Assembly (NCBI GenBank): GCA_002480645.1
Contig: DLCN01000016.1
Coordinates: forward strand, 243,348-307,347
From: Balneolaceae bacterium UBA7797
GTDB lineage: Bacteria > Bacteroidota > Rhodothermia > Balneolales > Balneolaceae
Direction of reading: 5' to 3'
Length of the DNA: 64,000 nt
This document shows, piece after piece, positions 18,015-25,463 of the stretch; the first letter of the stretch is position 1; the number at the start of each line of letters is the position of its first letter. The translations under genes and the position numbers were made by a program. The notes under the pieces are model-generated. The model searched no databases, had not been told where the DNA came from, and saw only the letters and a program-made list of their open reading frames with translations.

Positions 18015-18755
18015 TCAGCCAAATCGCTTTTTATATGCCTTAGAGAAGTGTCTCGGGCTTTTAAACCCAACTTTGTAAGCCGCTTCAGATTTTGTTTTAA
18101 CCTGATTACCCGACAATAACTGATGAGCTCGCTGTAATCGAGCTTCCCTAATAAATGCCGCAACAGGCTCTCCGGTTAGCTCTTTCACTTTACGGTACAA
18201 ATTGCGTTCACTTACATTCAGATCGGCCGCAAGCTCAGTAACTCCAAAATTAGATGATTCCATTTTCGAAGTCACTACTTTATACAAGTCTTTCATAAAT
18301 TCCTTGTCTTCATCATAGGTATCCTCTACAAATGACTCAGACAATAAATTCTGCCAGTTTTTACTTTTAAACTCATCCCGGCTTTTTAAAATATTACGCA
18401 CCTTAAAAAGCAATTCCTTTGAATTAAAAGGTTTGGTGAGATAATCAACCGCCCCGGATTCCAGCCCTTCCAGCATATCCTGTTCTTCTACTTTTGCCGT
18501 GAGCATTATTATTGGGATGTGTGCGATCTCAGGATCTTTAAGTACTTCTTTCACAAAAGTAAACCCATCCATAACCGGCATCATCACATCACTAACAATA
18601 ATGTCTGGGGTTTCTTCTTTTGCAGTTTCAAGTCCAATCTGACCGTTCTCGGCCTGCAGGCAGTCGTACCCGTACATAGAAATAAGCTCTACCACCGATT
18701 CTCTTACTGCTTCATCATCTTCGACAAGTAAAATAGTGTACTCCGCTTCAGCCAT
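18015..18755 (-). CDS. Response regulator with AraC-type DNA-binding output
   Basis: A 246-residue transcription factor. The receiver (1-125) has the acidic pocket E12/D13/D14 after LLV, phosphoacceptor D56 in VSDVMMP and the lysine in LTKPF. The C-terminus (about 145-246) is an AraC-family double helix-turn-helix: LNVSERNLYRKVKELTG is the first helix pair, and AAYKVGFKSPRHFSKAYKKR the second. It ends right after that motif, as hybrid two-component regulators do. It is the first gene of the island and the only member with a DNA-binding domain, so it is the best candidate for the island's transcriptional output. Its kinase is probably one of the two downstream. Confidence 0.92.
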   Translation of the reverse strand: MAEAEYTILLVEDDEAVRESVVELISMYGYDCLQAENGQIGLETAKEETPDIIVSDVMMPVMDGFTFVKEVLKDPEIAHIPIIMLTAKVEEQDMLEGLESGAVDYLTKPFNSKELLFKVRNILKSRDEFKSKNWQNLLSESFVEDTYDEDKEFMKDLYKVVTSKMESSNFGVTELAADLNVSERNLYRKVKELTGEPVAAFIREARLQRAHQLLSGNQVKTKSEAAYKVGFKSPRHFSKAYKKRFG

Positions 18756-18974
18756 AGGTGGAATCTTCGTTCAGATTGTATTGAAGTAATATTTTGAAAC
18801 TAAGAGAACTAAACATTTCTCACAAAAATATAGTGTTATCATCGGCATAATTTTAAAAAACTCTAGTCCATTTCCTGATTTGTTTTCGATTTATTACTCA
18901 CAATTTCATAATAATTTCCTGATATTAGGAGTCTGTCAATCAATCTGAACGATAAAATTCAATCAATAACTATT

Positions 18975-21200
18975 ATGAGCGCCAAAGAAAAGATTATTTA
19001 TACGTATACCGATGAAGCTCCGGCTCTTGCAACCCATTCCCTGTTACCTATTATTGAAGCCTTTACCAAAGCTGCCGGGGTTAAAGTGGAAACCAGAGAT
19101 ATTTCTTTATCCGGCCGAGTTATTGCAAATTTCTCTGATTATCTCACAGAGGACCAAAAACAGAACGACGCGCTCGCTGAGCTAGGTGAACTGGCTAAAC
19201 AACCGGATGCGAATATCATCAAATTACCGAATATCAGTGCCTCCATTCCACAGCTTGTAGCCACTATTAAAGAATTACAAGGCAAAGGATATGCTCTCCC
19301 CGATTATCCTGAAGAGCCAAAAAATGAAAAAGAAGAGGAGATCAAGTCCCGCTACGACAAAGTAAAAGGTAGTGCTGTAAACCCGGTATTACGCGAAGGA
19401 AACTCTGATCGAAGAGCTCCGAAAGCAGTAAAAGAATTTGCTAAGAAAAACCCACACCGCATGGGAGCCTGGAGTTCAGATTCAAAAACCCATGTATCAA
19501 CCATGGGCGAAAATGATTTTGCGACCAATGAAAAATCGGTAACTGTGTTGGATGATGGTAACTTCCGAATTGAACATGTGTCTGAGGATATGGAAGTAAC
19601 TGTTCTTAAAGGAAGAGCTCCCATGTTAAAAGGTGAGATCATTGATGGAACTTTCATGAGTAAAGATGCTTTGGTTGCATTTCTGAAAGAACAGATCGCA
19701 GATGCCAAAGAGAAAGACGTACTTTTCTCCCTTCATATGAAAGCAACCATGATGAAAGTATCTGACCCGATCATTTTTGGGCATGCCGTGAAGGTATTCT
19801 TTGAACCGGTCTTCGAAAAATATGGCGATACATTAAAAGAACTCGGAGTAGATACCAACAACGGTTTAGGGGATGTTTTTGCAAAGATCTCTACCCTGCC
19901 GGATGAAAAGCGTAATGAGATCGAAAATGAGATCAAAGCTTGTATCGAAAATGGACCTGATATGGCCATGGTCAATTCAGATAAAGGCATTACCAACCTA
20001 CACGTACCAAGTGATGTGATCATTGATGCTTCTATGCCTGCGATGATCCGTAATTCAGGTCAGATGTGGGATAAGAACGGCGATACCAAAGACACAAAGG
20101 CAATTATCCCAGATTCCAGCTATGCGGGTGTTTATCAGGAAGTGATCGATTTCTGCAGAGTGAATGGAGCTTTCGATCCATCAACCATGGGATCGGTTCC
20201 AAATGTAGGATTGATGGCTCAAAAAGCCGAAGAATATGGTTCTCATGATAAAACATTCGAAGTTCCTGAGGATGGTACCGTTCGAATTGTGACTGACAAC
20301 GGACAGGTAATGATGGAGCATAAAGTTAAAAAGGGTGACATCTGGAGAGCTTGTCAGGTAAAAGATGCCCCCATTCAGGATTGGGTTAAACTGGCAGTAC
20401 GTCGGGCAAGAGAAACCGGTGTGCCTGCCGTATTCTGGCTGGATAAAAACAGAGCCCACGATGCTCAGCTTATTAAAAAAGTGAACACCTATCTGAAGGA
20501 TCATGATACCAAGGGCCTAGAGATCAAGATCATGTCTCCGGAAGAAGCAACTCGCTATTCTCTGGAACGAGCAAAGGAAGGAAAAGACACGATTTCGGTG
20601 ACCGGTAACGTGTTACGTGATTATCTCACCGACCTGTTCCCGATCCTTGAACTTGGCACAAGTGCTAAAATGTTATCGATAGTTCCACTCATGAATGGAG
20701 GCGGGTTATTTGAGACCGGTGCCGGCGGATCTGCTCCTAAACATGTTCAACAATTTGTAGAAGAAAACTACCTCAGATGGGATTCTCTGGGAGAATTTCT
20801 TGCTCTGGCTGTTTCCCTTGATCACCTCTCCGCTACCTTCGATAATCCAAAAGCAAAAGTATTATCTGAAACACTGGATGATGCCAATACCAAATGGTTA
20901 CAGAATAACAAAGGACCAGCACGTAAATTAGGCCAAATTGATAACCGTGGCAGTCACTTTTATCTTGCCTTATATTGGGCTGAAGCTTTGGCGAATCAGG
21001 ATTCAGATGCTGAACTGAAAGAACGTTTTGCACCAGTATTTAAAGCGTTGAGCGATAATGAGGAGAAGATCAACGAAGAGTTGATCTCAGTTCAAGGTTC
21101 TCCTGTTGAGATCAACGGTTATTATAAACCTGAAAAAGCATTGGTTGATACGGCAATGCGACCAAGTTCAACGTTGAATGAGATCATTTCAGCCGTTTAA
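18975..21200 (+). CDS. icd: NADP-dependent isocitrate dehydrogenase, monomeric type
   Basis: Converts isocitrate to 2-oxoglutarate and CO2 with NADP+ in the TCA cycle. The length (741 residues) and sequence (for example YTDEAPALATHSLLPIIEAF at the N-terminus and a NGGGLFETGAGGSAPKHVQQ segment near 580) identify the monomeric family, unrelated in length to the dimeric 415-residue form. The ATG at 18975 is the natural start. The gene stands alone. The 219 bp upstream are AT-rich and separate it from the divergent signalling island, and a strong terminator follows. No frame disruption is seen. Confidence 0.96.
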   Translation: MSAKEKIIYTYTDEAPALATHSLLPIIEAFTKAAGVKVETRDISLSGRVIANFSDYLTEDQKQNDALAELGELAKQPDANIIKLPNISASIPQLVATIKELQGKGYALPDYPEEPKNEKEEEIKSRYDKVKGSAVNPVLREGNSDRRAPKAVKEFAKKNPHRMGAWSSDSKTHVSTMGENDFATNEKSVTVLDDGNFRIEHVSEDMEVTVLKGRAPMLKGEIIDGTFMSKDALVAFLKEQIADAKEKDVLFSLHMKATMMKVSDPIIFGHAVKVFFEPVFEKYGDTLKELGVDTNNGLGDVFAKISTLPDEKRNEIENEIKACIENGPDMAMVNSDKGITNLHVPSDVIIDASMPAMIRNSGQMWDKNGDTKDTKAIIPDSSYAGVYQEVIDFCRVNGAFDPSTMGSVPNVGLMAQKAEEYGSHDKTFEVPEDGTVRIVTDNGQVMMEHKVKKGDIWRACQVKDAPIQDWVKLAVRRARETGVPAVFWLDKNRAHDAQLIKKVNTYLKDHDTKGLEIKIMSPEEATRYSLERAKEGKDTISVTGNVLRDYLTDLFPILELGTSAKMLSIVPLMNGGGLFETGAGGSAPKHVQQFVEENYLRWDSLGEFLALAVSLDHLSATFDNPKAKVLSETLDDANTKWLQNNKGPARKLGQIDNRGSHFYLALYWAEALANQDSDAELKERFAPVFKALSDNEEKINEELISVQGSPVEINGYYKPEKALVDTAMRPSSTLNEIISAV

Positions 21201-21226
21201 TAACCTGATCATTTTTGATGATACTG

Positions 21227-21254
21227 AGCCCGGTCGTTAGATCGGGCTTTTTTT
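21227..21254 (+). terminator. Rho-independent terminator after icd
   Basis: Six-pair stem AGCCCG with CGGGCT, a ten-base loop and a seven-T run, 27 bp after the icd stop codon. Confidence 0.85.
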
Positions 21255-21395
21255 ATATCTGTACACCTTCTTTCCCGGAAAACAATCGGATCTGACAGGA
21301 GGTCCATGGATCGTTTTCTATTTTACTTTTTAAGAATGCTTCACATTTCATTCAAATGATTTATGTTATATGATGTCTAAAAATCATTTACTCCT

Positions 21396-21896
21396 ATGAA
21401 AGCTATAACTCCAATTCTGCTATTTCTATTTATTTTCTTTGTCTCCTTCAGTTCTTGTAATAACAAAAAAGAAGTAAAACCTGAAACCGCTGAAATTTCC
21501 GCACCAGTTTATGATCTGGTTAAAGCAGAACAACTGGTAAAAACCTCCTGTTATGCATGTCATGCTCCAAACACACCGGAGGAAAGCAGGCTTGCTCCTA
21601 TTTTCGAGGCCATTAAACGTCGATATAACATGGATTATCCAACCCGGGAACAGTTTGTAAATGCCATGGCCGATTTCGTAGCTAATCCCACAACCGACAA
21701 AGCCATAATGTATAGTGCTGTAGATCGGTTTGGTCTGATGACCCCTCTTCCGTTTCCCGAAGAAGATCTGAAAGCAATAGCTACCTATATATATCAAAAT
21801 GAAATGGAGAAACCGGAGTGGTTTGAAGAGCATTTTAATAATGATATGCAACAGATGAACAGGCAACGACGACGAATGGGGCAGCAGAATAATTAA
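21396..21896 (+). CDS. Cytochrome c-type lipoprotein
   Basis: A 166-residue exported protein. Residues 1-20 are a hydrophobic signal ending in the lipobox-like FSSC, so it is probably lipid-anchored. A single c-type heme site, CYACH, follows at about residue 52. The rest is helical with several methionines (for example the DNDMQQMNRQ-like tail), one of which may be the axial ligand. It lies 74 bp before another heme-binding lipoprotein and may be transcribed with it. It probably works in periplasmic electron transfer. The partner enzyme is not evident here. Confidence 0.78.
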   Translation: MKAITPILLFLFIFFVSFSSCNNKKEVKPETAEISAPVYDLVKAEQLVKTSCYACHAPNTPEESRLAPIFEAIKRRYNMDYPTREQFVNAMADFVANPTTDKAIMYSAVDRFGLMTPLPFPEEDLKAIATYIYQNEMEKPEWFEEHFNNDMQQMNRQRRRMGQQNN

Positions 21897-21970
21897 CGAT
21901 GTTATAACAAGTAACATCATATTATGGGGTTTACTACTTTTCGGAAATTATTCAACCACTTGGGAATTTT

Positions 21971-22570
21971 ATGAAGAAAGTATTACCAATCCTTGCCTCT
22001 GTGATCATTATCGGTCTGATCGCTAATTGTCAGTTTAAAAGTGAGCCTAAGCCTGAAGCCAAACAGGTTGACCCTGCAGCTTATACCATGAAGGGAAAAG
22101 AACTGGCTACAGCTACACAAAAAGTGCTTGGTGGCAATTTAAAAGCAGCCATTGAATCTAAAGGAACAGAACACGCCCTCGAATTTTGTAATGTAAAAGC
22201 CTACCCACTCACCGACAGTATGGCTGTTGCACTTAATGCTGCCATCAGTCGTGTATCTGATCAACCCAGAAATGCTGCCAATACCGCAAATGAGGATGAA
22301 CTGGATTATATCACACATGCCAAAAAAGTACTTGCTGAAGGTGGTGAAGTAACGCCGAAATTAGCCCAACTGGGAGATAAAGTGGTTGGCTATTATCCGA
22401 TCATTACCAATCAATTGTGTATGCAATGCCATGGCAATCCTGATTCTCAAATCAAGGATGCTACCTTAGCAAAGATCAATCAATTGTACCCTGCTGACGA
22501 GGCAACCGGATACAGTGAAGGCGAACTTCGGGGCATCTGGGTAGTCGAAATGGATATTGACGGAGAATAA
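21971..22570 (+). CDS. DUF3365 (Tll0287-like) heme lipoprotein
   Basis: A 199-residue exported protein. The N-terminal signal ends in LIANC, a lipobox. The body matches the DUF3365 family, a PAS-like heme sensor fold, with the c-type heme motif CMQCH at about residue 157 and the family end segment GELRGIWVVEMDI. Related domains are found alone or as the sensor part of kinases. It follows the cytochrome-like gene by 74 bp on the same strand. A redox or gas-sensing or electron-transfer role is possible, but nothing in the sequence decides between them. Confidence 0.78.
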   Translation: MKKVLPILASVIIIGLIANCQFKSEPKPEAKQVDPAAYTMKGKELATATQKVLGGNLKAAIESKGTEHALEFCNVKAYPLTDSMAVALNAAISRVSDQPRNAANTANEDELDYITHAKKVLAEGGEVTPKLAQLGDKVVGYYPIITNQLCMQCHGNPDSQIKDATLAKINQLYPADEATGYSEGELRGIWVVEMDIDGE

Positions 22571-22572
22571 GA

Positions 22573-23079
22573 TCAGAATGGGGTTGATTCAGTATTGAAT
22601 TCTTCCTCAAACCGGAACCAATGATCTAGTTGGTTCCGTAATTCTTCATTCATTTCGTATAACTCTTCCCGCTCATCGTAGGGTGTTTTCATTAACCGGA
22701 TCCTCATTCGGTCTTTCAGCTCAATCTCAAGGGTAAACCATTCTTTGTTGATCAGGCCCCGCTCTGCCAGCGCTTTCCCTGAATCGTAATCGGATAATAT
22801 GAATCGTTCTATTTCACTGAATGAAAGAGATCGACGCATTATTCTGAAATAGCTGAATATTCGTATATATTCCGAAAATTTGTATCGGTCCCCATCAAAA
22901 TGAAATTCCCGCCTGGTAAAGAGCCGGATTATAATAGCGGCCGCAAAGATCCAGAGGAACATAGCAAAGAAAAACCCGAGTAATAAACAGGCAAACAATG
23001 CCATAAAATCGATAAGTGTAAAACTTTCTTCTACACTTAGTATTAAAAGCGGGGCTTCGTATTTCAGAGTGTATCGCAT
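22573..23079 (-). CDS. Unknown membrane-anchored protein
   Basis: A 168-residue protein I do not recognise. Residues 20-55 form one long or two short hydrophobic helices (FMALFACLLLGFFFAMFLWI and following). The remaining 110 residues are soluble, charged and acidic at the end. This soluble part resembles a PH-like or DUF-type cytoplasmic domain in its alternation, but no motif supports a name. It is convergent with the DUF3365 gene, with a 2 bp gap. Another frame over the N-terminus also reads open, but only this frame gives a balanced protein. Confidence 0.6.
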   Translation of the reverse strand: MRYTLKYEAPLLILSVEESFTLIDFMALFACLLLGFFFAMFLWIFAAAIIIRLFTRREFHFDGDRYKFSEYIRIFSYFRIMRRSLSFSEIERFILSDYDSGKALAERGLINKEWFTLEIELKDRMRIRLMKTPYDEREELYEMNEELRNQLDHWFRFEEEFNTESTPF

Positions 23080-23130
23080 TTTTTAATATATACATTCACC
23101 TGCAACACACGTAGCTTTGAAGTAAAAGTT

Positions 23131-23916
23131 TTATTCTACCTTCAGATTTTGCCAGAAAGAAAAGCCATCATTCGATCCGGTATTTTGTGGTCCTGCTGTG
23201 CCTCGTCCACCTTGACCTCCTTTTCCGGAACGAGGAGTTCCTCCTCCCATTCCTCTTCCGCTTCCTCCTCCTTGCGGCCTTCCATCTCCTCTATCAGGTC
23301 TCTTTATTTCCGGAGTTTCTATCAAAAAGCCATAAGTATCGTTGTTATTACCGGACGTATCGATCAGGTATTTGGGGATCTTGTATTCTATCATCATCAC
23401 CCCTTGCTCGGTGATGGATCCATGAGCTTCAATGCCATGATATTCATAGACCTGATCCATATAGAGTTCTTGTTGGTCAATGTCATCGAATTTAAATAAA
23501 ACGATGTCTTCATTATTTATGGATGCTCTGTTTCCCTTAAACATTAAGTCTCTGTCAAAGTCTCTTGGTGCCTCAAAATTTCGCTCTCCGTTTACCGGCA
23601 TGCTACTAACAGGAAACTGAATTCCTCGGTCCTTCTTCTTTTTTCCTTTCGCATTCCACCAAATAGTTAAACCACGCATTTCGATCGCTCTGATATCTGT
23701 GGGATCAACGGCCTCCAGCATCACATAAATAGCATCTTCTGTGTTGATAAAAGCATAACGAATTCTGTCGCGCATCTTCTGCGTCCCGTCTTCTCTCCAA
23801 TCATTCAACTCACCATCTACCTGTATTTGTGCTGATGAGACCGGGGTTATGATTGTATTTCTTTTACTTCCGCAAGCAGTTAAAAACAGGAGTATAAATA
23901 ATAGTAATGTCTTCAT
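23131..23916 (-). CDS. Lipoprotein with carbohydrate-binding family 9-like fold
   Basis: A 261-residue lipoprotein; the signal ends in FLTACGS (lipobox cysteine about 15). Residues 30-200 begin with IQVDGELNDW, the usual opening of CBM9/DOMON-like domains, followed by beta-strand patterns (YAFINTEDAIYVMLEAVDP). The last 50 residues are a Gly/Arg-rich low-complexity tail (RPDRGDGRPQGGGSGRGMGG region). In Bacteroidota such proteins are surface or periplasmic and of unknown function. The gene points away from the SatD-type gene, with the operator array between them. Confidence 0.65.
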   Translation of the reverse strand: MKTLLLFILLFLTACGSKRNTIITPVSSAQIQVDGELNDWREDGTQKMRDRIRYAFINTEDAIYVMLEAVDPTDIRAIEMRGLTIWWNAKGKKKKDRGIQFPVSSMPVNGERNFEAPRDFDRDLMFKGNRASINNEDIVLFKFDDIDQQELYMDQVYEYHGIEAHGSITEQGVMMIEYKIPKYLIDTSGNNNDTYGFLIETPEIKRPDRGDGRPQGGGSGRGMGGGTPRSGKGGQGGRGTAGPQNTGSNDGFSFWQNLKVE

Positions 23917-23995
23917 TTTTCTCTTTTAAATTAATAATACCAGTAACTAAGACGCTTGATCTTTGTAAATAGTTTAAGCTTAGTTTTTTTATTTA

Positions 23996-24102
23996 ATAAC
24001 TAAATTGGGTTATTAATTTAAATATAACCAGAAAAAGTTATTATTGATTTTCGCATATAACCATATTAAGTTATATCACTTATAATAACTAATTTCAGTT
24101 AT
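23996..24102 (+). promoter_or_regulatory. Four-copy inverted-repeat operator array before SatD-family gene
   Basis: Four copies of ATAAC-N8-GTTAT lie at 23996-24013, 24024-24041, 24057-24074 and 24085-24102. Spacer length is identical in all four. A tighter consensus is TAACYA-N6-GTTA. Centres are 28, 33 and 28 bp apart, roughly three helical turns. The last copy ends at the base before the ATG at 24103. The format is that of a cooperative repressor or activator array. The natural candidate ligand is the HTH protein encoded directly downstream, which would make it autoregulatory; that part is inference. Confidence 0.75.
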
Positions 24103-24726
24103 ATGATTGCAGTACTATCTGGTGATATCATTCAGTCCGGTTCACGATCAACCGTGGAACACTGGCAGAATGAGTTAAAGAACATACTAACAGCACTACA
24201 GACCAAATATTCATTATTAGGTTCCGGGGCACAGATCTTCAGGGGAGATGGGTTTCAGCTGGCTACTGATGAACCCGAACACTCATTATTGATGGCAATA
24301 CTGATAAGGTCCGGTTTACAGAAATCGGAACTAAAACTGGATGCAAGAATTGCTATCGGACTTGGAACATACGATCAGTTGCGGGATAATATCCTGGAAT
24401 CGGATGGGGAAGCGTTTAAATTATCCGGCCATCTGCTCGATCAACTCAAAAAGGAGAAACTAAAACTGGCCTTGTCCTCTCCTTTCAACGCTTTGAATAA
24501 TGAAATGGATGTCACCCTGAGATTACTTGGTATCGTAATGGATAACTGGTCGCAGGCAGATGCAGAAACTGTATGGTTAAGCTGGTATGAGGAACTCAGC
24601 GCCAAGGAAATTCAGGCACACCTGGACATTTCACAACCAGCCGTTTCTAAAAGAAAATCGAGTGCACGTCTGGATGAAATTCAGTTACTTATCAAGCGGT
24701 ACCAATATCTAATCCAGCACCTATGA
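24103..24726 (+). CDS. SatD-family protein with C-terminal helix-turn-helix
   Basis: A 207-residue protein. The N-terminus MIAVLSGDIIQSG and the following domain to about 150 match SatD-like proteins, which look like a nucleotidyl-cyclase-related fold of unknown activity (FRGDGFQLATDEP is the most conserved segment). Residues 155-200 form a helix-turn-helix (LSAKEIQAHLDISQPAVSKR), so it probably binds DNA. Four inverted repeats lie immediately upstream. It overlaps the DUF3307 gene by 4 bp (ATGA), a translationally coupled pair. Function is unknown; autoregulation through the repeats is the simplest model. Confidence 0.75.
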   Translation: MIAVLSGDIIQSGSRSTVEHWQNELKNILTALQTKYSLLGSGAQIFRGDGFQLATDEPEHSLLMAILIRSGLQKSELKLDARIAIGLGTYDQLRDNILESDGEAFKLSGHLLDQLKKEKLKLALSSPFNALNNEMDVTLRLLGIVMDNWSQADAETVWLSWYEELSAKEIQAHLDISQPAVSKRKSSARLDEIQLLIKRYQYLIQHL

Positions 24727-25463
24727 CCCCATTCGAAGAACTCCTGATAATGCTTGTTTTCGCACATCTGGTGGGTGATTTCATTTTCCAGCGAACAGAA
24801 TGGGTCATTCAGCGACAAGAGAAAAGATGGGCCTCTCCTGAGCTTTACCTGCATGGGCTGTTTCATGCGGTATTGTATGAATTGGTCTTTTGGTACCATT
24901 CCGTGCTGGAATTCTGGTATTTGGGAATCATACTTGGGTTGGTTCATATACTCATCGATCCATTAAAAAAACAATCATATAAAGCACAGACACTCTGGTT
25001 TATAGGAGATCAGCTGGTACATTTAGCACTAATTACGGCTGCTTCATGGTATATATTTTCAGCATCTGCTGATATGTTTTGGCATTCCATTCATCTAGAC
25101 TGGAAAATAGCCACCGCCTATCTGTTTCTGACGAAACCAGCCTCTATATTCATCTCTTACTTATTACCGGCCAGACCCAGTACATTAGAGAAAGAGACCA
25201 ACATAAAGGGACTGGGATCAGAGAAAGCTCAAAAAGGCATCACAAATGCAGGTGAGTTCATTGGTATTCTTGAACGATTACTCACACTCACTTTTATCCT
25301 GCAAAGCGCGTGGATCGGTATTGGCTTTTTGATCACCGCGAAATCTGTATTTCGATTCAGTGACATTCAACAATCGAAACAACGCGAAGAAACTGAATAC
25401 ATCATGATAGGTACGTTGCTCAGTTTCAGTATCGCCATCTTATGTGGGATCTTACTTATTTAA
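24723..25463 (+). CDS. DUF3307 membrane protein
   Basis: A 246-residue integral membrane protein with about six helices. The N-terminus (LVFAHLVGDFIFQRTEW, then HGLFHAVLYELVFW and VHILIDPLKK) matches the DUF3307 family. The conserved histidines and aspartates in the first helices (AHLVGD, HGLFHA, HILID) could be metal or active-site residues; this is seen but not proven. It is coupled to the SatD-family gene by a 4 bp overlap. Together they look like a membrane effector with its cytoplasmic regulator. Its end overlaps the convergent carboxylase gene by 4 bp. Confidence 0.8.
   Translation: MTPFEELLIMLVFAHLVGDFIFQRTEWVIQRQEKRWASPELYLHGLFHAVLYELVFWYHSVLEFWYLGIILGLVHILIDPLKKQSYKAQTLWFIGDQLVHLALITAASWYIFSASADMFWHSIHLDWKIATAYLFLTKPASIFISYLLPARPSTLEKETNIKGLGSEKAQKGITNAGEFIGILERLLTLTFILQSAWIGIGFLITAKSVFRFSDIQQSKQREETEYIMIGTLLSFSIAILCGILLI

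Noticed and set aside
22895..23095. Overlapping 66-codon frame on the minus strand over the start of the unknown membrane protein
   Set aside because: Cysteine-, tyrosine- and arginine-rich composition and no domain-like order. The frame of the 168-residue protein is balanced and extends much further.
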